The position numbers and the translations under genes are program-made. From Streptomyces sp. NRRL F-2580 (GTDB taxonomy: Bacteria > Actinomycetota > Actinomycetes > Streptomycetales > Streptomycetaceae), in the NCBI RefSeq assembly GCF_000720115.1, contig NZ_JOIR01000047.1:1-43177 (forward strand): 43,177 bases of DNA, written 5' to 3'. Positions within the stretch are counted from its first letter, which is position 1, and each line of letters begins with the position of its first letter. The notes beneath the pieces are model-generated. The model was not told the origin of the DNA. It saw only the letters and a program-made list of their open reading frames with translations, and ran no database searches. Of this stretch, positions 16,178-22,203 are shown piece by piece.

Positions 16178-17668
16178 TCACCGCGAGCCGGCCGGGTCCG
16201 GCTTCGCCACCGACAGCGGCTCGGCGATGTCCTCCAGCGAACGGCGCTCGGCCTTGACCGCGAGGAAAGCCGCCACGAGGCCGGCGGCGCACATCAGCGC
16301 GGCGCCGATCCGGAAGGCGAGCGCCGTGTCGCCGACCACGCCCGACGAGGTGAGGTCGGCGAAGATCAGCGGGCCGCTGATGCCGCCGGCCGCGGTGCCG
16401 AGCGCGTAGAAGAAGGCGATGGCCATGGCCCGGGTCTCCATGGGGAAGACCTCCGAGACGGTCAGGTACGCACTGGAGGCACCCGCCGACGCGAAGAACA
16501 GCACCACGCACCAGCAGGCCGTCATGGTCGTCGCCGTGAGCGACCCCTGGTCGAACAGCCACGCCGTGCCGAACAGGAGCACACCCGAGAGCAGGTAGGT
16601 CGAGGAGATCATGATCCGGCGCCCGACCGTGTCGAACAGCTTGCCGAGCAGCAGGGGCCCCAGGAAGTTGCCCGCGGCGATGACGGCGAAGTAGTAGCCC
16701 GTGCTGCCCGTCGGCACGTCGAAGAACGTCGTCAGGATGGTGCCGAAGCCGAAGGTGACGGCGTTGTAGAGGAACGCCTGGCCGATGAAGAGCGCCAGGC
16801 CCAGGACCGCGCGGCGCGGGTAGCGGCCGAAGACCGTCCTGGCGATCAGGCCGAAGCCGACGCTCTTGCGCTGGTGGATGGTGATCTCACCGGTCGGCGG
16901 CGGGAGGGGTTCGCCCTTCTCCCGCTCGATCCGCTCCTCCACCGATGACACCAGCTCCTCGGCGTCCTCTTCCCTGCCGTGGATGAACTGCCAGCGCGGA
17001 CTCTCCGGAACGTGCCGGCGTACGAGCAGGACGGCCAGGCCGAGGACGACACCGAGGGCGAAACTGAGCCGCCAGCCCAGGTTCTCGGGGAAGATGTCGG
17101 TGTCGAGCATCACGACGGACAGCAGGGCGCCGCCGATCGCGCCCAGCCAGTAGCTGCCGTTGATGATGAGGTCGACCCGGCCCCGGTAGAGGGACGGGAT
17201 CAGCTCGTCGATCGCCGAGTTGATGGCCGCGTACTCGCCGCCGATGCCGAAGCCGGTGAGGAAGCGGAACAGGAAGAACCACCACGACTCGAACGACAGC
17301 GCGGTCATCGCCGTCGCGCCCAGGTAGACGACCAAGGTCACCATGAAGAGCCGCTTGCGGCCGTAGCGGTCCGTCAGCCAGCCGAAGAAGAGCGCCCCCA
17401 AGCAGGCGCCCGCCACGTAGAGGGCGGCGGCGACGCCGGTGACCTGGGCGGCGGTGATGTCGAGACCGCTGCCTTCCTCGGCGAGGCGCCCGGCGACGTT
17501 GCCGACGATGGTGACCTCGAGTCCGTCGAGGATCCAGACGGTGCCGAGGCCGATCACGATCATCCAGTGCCACCGGGACCACGGCAGGCGGTCGAGGCGG
17601 GCCGGCACGGCCGTGGTGACGGTGCCGGTGGTGGCCGGCACGGCCACCGGCGACGAGTCGGATGCCAT
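16178..17668 (-). CDS. MFS transporter, sugar-porter-like
   Basis: A 496-aa major facilitator with about 12 helices. The loop 2-3 motif GWLTDRYGRKRLF, the PESPRW motif after TM6 and the second-half counterpart LGKLFDTVGRRIM indicate the sugar-porter or related metabolite:H+ symporter branch. A central cytoplasmic loop, rich in Glu (EEDAEELVSSVEERIEREKG), is longer than in minimal members. ATG 17668 has AGGAAG upstream and gives the usual N-terminus. The substrate is unknown. It diverges from the macro-UDG-ART gene. Confidence 0.9.
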   Translation of the reverse strand: MASDSSPVAVPATTGTVTTAVPARLDRLPWSRWHWMIVIGLGTVWILDGLEVTIVGNVAGRLAEEGSGLDITAAQVTGVAAALYVAGACLGALFFGWLTDRYGRKRLFMVTLVVYLGATAMTALSFESWWFFLFRFLTGFGIGGEYAAINSAIDELIPSLYRGRVDLIINGSYWLGAIGGALLSVVMLDTDIFPENLGWRLSFALGVVLGLAVLLVRRHVPESPRWQFIHGREEDAEELVSSVEERIEREKGEPLPPPTGEITIHQRKSVGFGLIARTVFGRYPRRAVLGLALFIGQAFLYNAVTFGFGTILTTFFDVPTGSTGYYFAVIAAGNFLGPLLLGKLFDTVGRRIMISSTYLLSGVLLFGTAWLFDQGSLTATTMTACWCVVLFFASAGASSAYLTVSEVFPMETRAMAIAFFYALGTAAGGISGPLIFADLTSSGVVGDTALAFRIGAALMCAAGLVAAFLAVKAERRSLEDIAEPLSVAKPDPAGSR

Positions 17669-17906
17669 GGCTTCCTGTTCCCTCCTTCTCGAACGCCCCC
17701 CTGCCCTGCCGGGTTCCCACGAACCGGTCGGACATGCGGCCGCGATCACCGCCGGCCGCCCGTGGCCGCCTCCCAGCTTGCGCGCACGGCGCGGACACAC
17801 CCGCCGCGACACACCCGCCGCGACACACCCGGCGCGGCCCGAACGGTCCCGGCGGGACGTTTCCGCAGCTGTGACGGCCGGTCACCACCCACGTACACGG
17901 GCGTCG
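17669..17906. other. Intergenic region with short tandem repeat
   Basis: This stretch separates the divergent MFS and macro-UDG-ART starts. It holds two perfect copies of the 14-bp unit GCCGCGACACACCC (17803-17830) with a partial copy at 17791-17802. No gene is seen. Confidence 0.6.
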
Positions 17907-17929
17907 TTGTCAGTGCCGGCGGTTACGTT
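17907..17929 (+). promoter_or_regulatory. PafBC/RecA-NDp promoter (DNA-damage type)
   Basis: TTGTCAGTGCC (17907-17917), then six bases, then TACGTT (17924-17929). The actinobacterial RecA-NDp motif is TTGTCAGTGGC-N6-TAGggT, so ten of eleven bases match in the first block, spacing is exact, and the second block is a valid TAnnnT -10. PafBC activates such promoters after DNA damage in mycobacteria. The ATG of the macro-UDG-ART gene is 38 nt downstream. Confidence 0.75.
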
Positions 17930-17967
17930 CGCAGTGTTGCAAGGGCCTTTCCCGACAGGAGCGGACG

Positions 17968-20286
17968 ATGACCGAGAGCAGTGTTCAGCCCACGCTGAGG
18001 GTGGTGCTGACCGACGTGAACGAGCGCGTGGTGGAGGCATGGCGGGCGGCGTTCGCGGACACCCCCGGCATCGAGATCCGCCGGGGCTCGATCCTCGAAG
18101 AGGACGTCGACGCCTGGGTCACCCCGACGAACTCCCGGGGCCGGATGGACGGCGGGGTCGACGCCGCCGTCAAGCGTCACCTCGGATCCGGCATCCAGGT
18201 ACGCGTGCAGCGCGCGATCCGCGATCGGTTCGCCGGAGCCCTCCCGGTGGGCAGCGCGGTCTGCGTCCCGTCGGGGGCGACCACCCCCCGGTACCTGATC
18301 TCGACGCCGACCATGGTCCAGTCCTCGCAGAACGTGAGCGCCACACTGAACGTGGCCCTGGCATGCGCCGCCGCGTTCCAGGCCGTCCACCGGCAGAACC
18401 GGCAGAAGCCGGGCAGCATCCGCTCCGTGGCCCTGGTCGGGATGGGCGCACAGACCGGCAGGGTCCCGGCCAGGGTCTGCGCCAACCTCATGTGGACCGG
18501 CTACACCCTCTTCCACGACCACTGGTTCGAGGACGACGACGAGCTGCGCGCCACCATCGTCACGCAGCTGAACGGCATCGAGAACGCCCCCGCCGAGGAA
18601 CGGGTGCGCATCGTGGTGCCGAAGGCCGCCCAGCCCGCCCCCGCCGGCCACCCCGCCGGCCACGTCCCCGCCCCGACCACGACGAACGAGAGCCCCTCTG
18701 CCATGACGGACGCGAACGACCCCCTGGCTCTCACCGAACTCTTCGACGGCGGCGGCGAGCCCTGGCTCCCGCTCCTGAAGCCGGTCATCGAGGGGCTGCC
18801 GGACGCCCCCCGCTTCATCGGGAAGGGCCGCAGCCCCGAGGTCGTCCCGGTGCGTGAGCTGACCTTCCAGGCCCTCAAGCCCCACCCGCCGCACAAATGG
18901 AAGGTCGTCGCCTTCGGCCAGAACCCCTACCCGCGGGCGGAGAGCGCGACCGGCATCGCCATGTTCGACAACACCTTCAGCGACTGGAAGGACAGCCAGT
19001 TCGGCAGGGTCGTCAGCATCCGCTGCCTCATCAAGGCGGCGGCGATGTGGAAGTACGGCATAGCCAAGAAGACGCCCATCGCCGACGTGCGCGCGCTGCT
19101 CAAGGAGCAGGACACCGTCCAGCCGCCCGAGTGGTTCCAGGCGATGCTCACGCAGGGCGTCCTGTTGCTGAACGCCTCCCTCACCGCCAGCGGCGACGGA
19201 GCGATGGGCGCCGACCAGCACACGGCGTTCTGGCGGCCCGTCGCCGAACGGATCGTCGAGGAGATCCTCAAGGCCAAGCAGGACGCCGACGAGGAGGACC
19301 GCGGGATCGTCTTCGCCTGGTGGGGGGCGCACGCCCGCAACCTGAAGCGGGTCGTCCTGCGGCTCCAGGAGAAGTACCCGGACGTCGAGGTCCGGCACAT
19401 CGACCACGCGAACCCGGCGGCGCAGGGCGACATCTTCTGCGAGGGCGACCACTTCGCCCTGGTGAACGAGGCCCTCACGTCACTGGGCGCCGACGTGATC
19501 GACTGGCTGCCCAGCAAGGGATGGAACGCGGGGACGGCCGGCGCCGACGGGGCGGTCGCGGCACGCATGGGCGCCTTCATCGAGTCGACCATGAACCTGC
19601 ACCAGCTGTACCTGGAGCGCCTCACCAGCGTCAAGGACGAGGGCCTGGTCCTCCCCGCGATCACCGGCGTCTTCGACACCCCGCTGATGGACTTCCAGGA
19701 CGCCGTCGCACCGGTCGCCCGGACGCTGTCCGGGCTCGCCGGACACATCGACCGCTCACGCGACTTCGGCAAGCGCCGGGCGGACGAGATGTCCGCCAGC
19801 CTGTCCGCCGACGCGATCGCCGCGCTCTACCTCTACACCTGCGAGTCCGCCTTCTACCGCGAGATCAACGCCGTCCTGCGCTCCCCGGACCGCAGCCGGG
19901 TCACGCCCTACCTGCCGTACCTGCGCCTGCTGTTCTCGGCGGTCTCGGGGCTGCCCGCGCACACGCAGCCGCTGTGGCGCGGTGTGTCGCTGGACCTGCG
20001 GGCGCAGTACCCGGTGGGCCGGACGGTCACCTGGTGGGGCGTCTCCTCGTGCACCTCGCAGCTGAACGTGGCGCGGTCCTTCCTGGGCAGCCGCGGCAAG
20101 CGGACGCTCTTCGAGGTGACGCCCGCCAAGGCGGTCGGGATCCGGAGCTTCTCCGCCTTCACGGGGGAGGAGGAGTACATCCTCACACCGGGCACGCAGC
20201 TCAAGGTGACGGACGTGAAGAGCGAGCGCAGCGGCCTGTACACGGTCAAGCTGACCGAAGTGGACGCCGCCCCCGTGGTGTCCTGA
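17968..20286 (+). CDS. Macro domain - uracil-DNA-glycosylase-like - ADP-ribosyltransferase fusion
   Basis: A 772-aa three-domain protein. Residues 10-217 are a macro domain, with VDAWVTPTNSRGRMDGGVDA and a later VALVGMGAQTGRVP as ADP-ribose-binding loops. A Pro/Ala/Thr linker (222-245) ends with an internal Met-Thr-Asp, as if a second gene's start had been fused in frame. Residues 262-514 resemble family-1 uracil-DNA glycosylase: GQNPYP (317-322), ATGIAMF, LLLNASLT (399-406) and HANPAAQ (480-486); the usual catalytic Asp of GQDPYH is Asn319. Residues 606-766 resemble an R-S-E mono-ADP-ribosyltransferase: LWRGVS with Arg671, SSCTS (693-697) and EEEYIL (734-739). AGGAGCGG precedes the ATG. A DNA-damage-type promoter lies upstream. 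Function is inferred to be NAD+-linked damage response or defence. Confidence 0.85.
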   Translation: MTESSVQPTLRVVLTDVNERVVEAWRAAFADTPGIEIRRGSILEEDVDAWVTPTNSRGRMDGGVDAAVKRHLGSGIQVRVQRAIRDRFAGALPVGSAVCVPSGATTPRYLISTPTMVQSSQNVSATLNVALACAAAFQAVHRQNRQKPGSIRSVALVGMGAQTGRVPARVCANLMWTGYTLFHDHWFEDDDELRATIVTQLNGIENAPAEERVRIVVPKAAQPAPAGHPAGHVPAPTTTNESPSAMTDANDPLALTELFDGGGEPWLPLLKPVIEGLPDAPRFIGKGRSPEVVPVRELTFQALKPHPPHKWKVVAFGQNPYPRAESATGIAMFDNTFSDWKDSQFGRVVSIRCLIKAAAMWKYGIAKKTPIADVRALLKEQDTVQPPEWFQAMLTQGVLLLNASLTASGDGAMGADQHTAFWRPVAERIVEEILKAKQDADEEDRGIVFAWWGAHARNLKRVVLRLQEKYPDVEVRHIDHANPAAQGDIFCEGDHFALVNEALTSLGADVIDWLPSKGWNAGTAGADGAVAARMGAFIESTMNLHQLYLERLTSVKDEGLVLPAITGVFDTPLMDFQDAVAPVARTLSGLAGHIDRSRDFGKRRADEMSASLSADAIAALYLYTCESAFYREINAVLRSPDRSRVTPYLPYLRLLFSAVSGLPAHTQPLWRGVSLDLRAQYPVGRTVTWWGVSSCTSQLNVARSFLGSRGKRTLFEVTPAKAVGIRSFSAFTGEEEYILTPGTQLKVTDVKSERSGLYTVKLTEVDAAPVVS

Positions 20287-20447
20287 CCCGCTCGGCCGGC
20301 CGGGCACCTGCTGGGGCAGGTCGGGCTGCCTCCTCCCACACGAAGGAGGACTGCACCACGGCCCGCCGACAACGGGCCCCGGCCGGGCGCCCGGCCCGGC
20401 CTTCCGCCACCCGCCGTGCGGCATTCGGGTACGTGCGCGTGGCCTGC

Positions 20448-20476
20448 TTGACCGCTCGGGCCGCCGGACGCAGAGT
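20448..20476 (+). promoter_or_regulatory. Candidate -35/-10 promoter for the GAP gene
   Basis: TTGACC (20448-20453), 17-nt spacer, CAGAGT (20471-20476). Both fit the Streptomyces housekeeping consensus apart from the first base of the -10. Transcription would start at about 20483, leaving a very short leader before GTG 20491. Confidence 0.45.
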
Positions 20477-20490
20477 CGGAACGCGGTGTC

Positions 20491-21216
20491 GTGACAGCGC
20501 CGCCCGACCCCGTCTCCGGTCCACCCGTCCGAAGGCGGCAGACGGCCTGGCCTCCGGGAGTGACTGCGCTGATGGTCCTCGACCTGGTCGTGATCGGTAC
20601 GGCCATCACCCTGGGGCCCCTGCACAACAGCGCCTTCATCCTGCTGCTCTCCTCACAGCGAGGCGTCCGCAAAGGCATGGCGTTCCTGCTGTCGTGGCTC
20701 GCCAACCTGGTCGTGGTCATCGCGTGCGTGGTGCTGTTGACCGGCGGCGAACCCCCGGCCCGCCACAGCGCGCCGTCGACCGGCGCGGCGAGTGCGAAAC
20801 TCGCCATCGGCCTGGGGATGGTGCTGTACGCGGCGCACCGGCGCCGTCGGCCGCCCCGTCCGCACGGCCCGCCGCGCTGGACCGCCCGGGTGGACGGCGC
20901 CTCACTGGTGACGGCCGCCGGGCTGGCCTGGCTGCTGCAGCCCTGGGCGCTGGTCGGCGCCGGCGCGGCCACGGTCGTCGCCGCGGACCTCTCCTCCCTC
21001 ACCGACTGGCTGGCACTGACCGGCTACTGCCTGCTGGCCACGCTCGGCCTCATCGTCATGGAGATGTACACGGTCTGGGCACCGGCCGCCGCGGGCGCCC
21101 GGTTGGACGCCCTGCGCACGTGGCTTGCGCAGCACCAGGAGCAGCTGATCGTCACGCTCTCCCTGCTCGTCGGCCTGTGGCTGGCGGCCCGGGGCATCTA
21201 TGAGCTGGTCGCCTGA
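20491..21216 (+). CDS. GAP-family (Sap/LysE-like) membrane protein
   Basis: A 241-aa polytopic protein. The first hydrophobic stretch reads VLDLVVIGTAITLGPLHNSA with FILLLSSQRGVRKGMAFLLS after it, the LysE/GAP-type helix 1 to helix 2 arrangement. Further helices are at about 66-82, 145-160, 167-185, 185-200 and 217-235. In mycobacteria the GAP/Sap family is linked to lipid or peptidoglycolipid export; in Streptomyces the role is unknown. GTG 20491 is chosen from the frame, with an in-frame alternative not seen upstream. It stands alone between the fusion gene and the thiopeptide cluster. Confidence 0.78.
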   Translation: MTAPPDPVSGPPVRRRQTAWPPGVTALMVLDLVVIGTAITLGPLHNSAFILLLSSQRGVRKGMAFLLSWLANLVVVIACVVLLTGGEPPARHSAPSTGAASAKLAIGLGMVLYAAHRRRRPPRPHGPPRWTARVDGASLVTAAGLAWLLQPWALVGAGAATVVAADLSSLTDWLALTGYCLLATLGLIVMEMYTVWAPAAAGARLDALRTWLAQHQEQLIVTLSLLVGLWLAARGIYELVA

Positions 21217-21607
21217 CGCGTACTGATCCGCCCGACGGGCCGAGCCTCACCACCGTGCCCCGGCCCCGGCTGCCCGCCCCGATAAACGCTCGGGGAATTC
21301 ACCGAAATCAAGCCGGTCGGCGCAATTTCCGCGCCCCGTACGGGAAATGCGGCCGCTTACGCTCCGGCGGGGCTCGAGCGACCCCGGGGAATACTGGGGA
21401 GCGGCCGAAACCTCGGCCGGAACACCCCCGTGGCCGGATTTCATCGGCGGCAACGTGACGAAGTAGAACCGGACTTGCCCAGGTAGCGCGCGGAAGCCCC
21501 GCACGCTTGCCGTCGTCCGGACGACCTCGCAATGCTTTCCGAACGATCCTGCCGACTGAAGTCCAGTGCACCCTCGGCTTTCCGCTTCCACACCCCGGGA
21601 GACTTAT
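21217..21607 (+). promoter_or_regulatory. Leader/control region of the thiopeptide cluster
   Basis: About 390 nt without a gene, less GC-rich than its surroundings. The best promoter candidate is TTGCCG (21507-21512), an 18-nt spacer, and AATGCT (21531-21536). The perfect 14-bp palindrome GTCGTCCGGACGAC (21512-21525) starts in the -35 and fills the spacer, which is the expected position of an operator. No regulator gene is present in the cluster. Confidence 0.45.
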
Positions 21608-21796
21608 ATGTCCGACACCGCACGTACCCCCGAATTCGAACTCCACGACCTGGAGCTCGATCTCGGAGACCTCACCGTCACCTCGATGCGGGACACCTCC
21701 GCACTGCCCGAGGGCGGGGCGTCCTGGGGCTCCTGCTCCTGCCAGGGATCGTCGTCCTGCGCCCAGCCGCAGTACTCCGTCGCCCTCGAGGCCTGA
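21608..21796 (+). CDS. lazA: Lactazole-type thiopeptide precursor A1
   Basis: A 62-aa precursor. The acidic leader contains FELHDLELDLGDLTVTSMRD, the type of sequence bound by the RRE of the cyclodehydratase partner, and ends LPEGGA. The core (residues 39-62) begins SWGSCSCQGSSSCAQPQ. The published lactazole core, as I recall it, is SWGSCSCQASSSCAQPQDM, so positions 1-17 differ only by Ala9 to Gly, while the tail is longer (YSVALEA). By analogy, Ser1 and Ser12 would become the dehydroalanines joined into the pyridine of a 32-membered ring, and Cys residues become thiazoles. GGGAG precedes ATG 21608. It is tandem with A2. Confidence 0.93.
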   Translation: MSDTARTPEFELHDLELDLGDLTVTSMRDTSALPEGGASWGSCSCQGSSSCAQPQYSVALEA

Positions 21797-21819
21797 CCCC
21801 GCCAACGAGAGGAAACCCC

Positions 21820-22002
21820 ATGACCGACCGCACGCAGTCCTCCGGTTTCGACCTCGACGAACTCGACCTCGGTGAACTCACCGTGACCTCCATGCGGGAC
21901 ACGGTCGCGCTGCCCGAGGGCGGCGCGTCCAACGGCGGCAGCTCCTGTTCCTGCGGCTCGTCCTCCTGCGCCCACCCGCAGATGCCCGAACTCCCCGTGT
22001 AA
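21820..22002 (+). CDS. Lactazole-type thiopeptide precursor A2 (variant core)
   Basis: A 60-aa precursor 23 nt after A1. The leader (DLDELDLGELTVTSMRDTVA, then LPEGGA) is nearly identical to that of A1, so the same enzymes should process it. The core (residues 37-60) begins SNGGSSCSCGSSSCAHPQ and ends MPELPV. Compared with A1, Trp2 is Asn, two residues are added before the CSC block and one is lost after it. The Ser before the last Cys is therefore core position 13 rather than 12. GAGAGGAAA precedes ATG 21820. It looks like a tandem duplicate that diverged in the core only. Confidence 0.92.
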   Translation: MTDRTQSSGFDLDELDLGELTVTSMRDTVALPEGGASNGGSSCSCGSSSCAHPQMPELPV

Positions 22003-22020
22003 GGGGTACGGGCGCGCCAC

Positions 22021-22132
22021 CGCACGACGGCACCACCACACGACCGCACGACCGCACGACGGCACGACCGCACGACCGCACGACCGCATGACGGCACGAC
22101 CGCACGACGGCACGACCGCACCACCGCTCGGC
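22021..22132. repeat. 8-bp direct tandem repeat array
   Basis: Thirteen contiguous 8-bp units of the form (C/G)GCACGAC run from 22021 to 22124, with a degenerate fourteenth to 22132. They fill most of the gap between precursor A2 (stop at 22002) and lazB (22204). There are no spacers, so it is not CRISPR. Its place between the highly expressed precursors and the enzymes suggests either neutral slippage or an influence on downstream expression. Confidence 0.95.
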
Positions 22133-22203
22133 AGACGCTTCCCGCCGTGCCACGCGCCCGGCGGGGAGCCCGCGCGCCGCCCCCACCCACAGGACGGAAA
22201 CCC

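Noticed and set aside
22021..22132. CRISPR array in the lazA2-lazB gap
   Set aside because: The units are 8 bp, contiguous and without spacers, so this is a simple tandem repeat.
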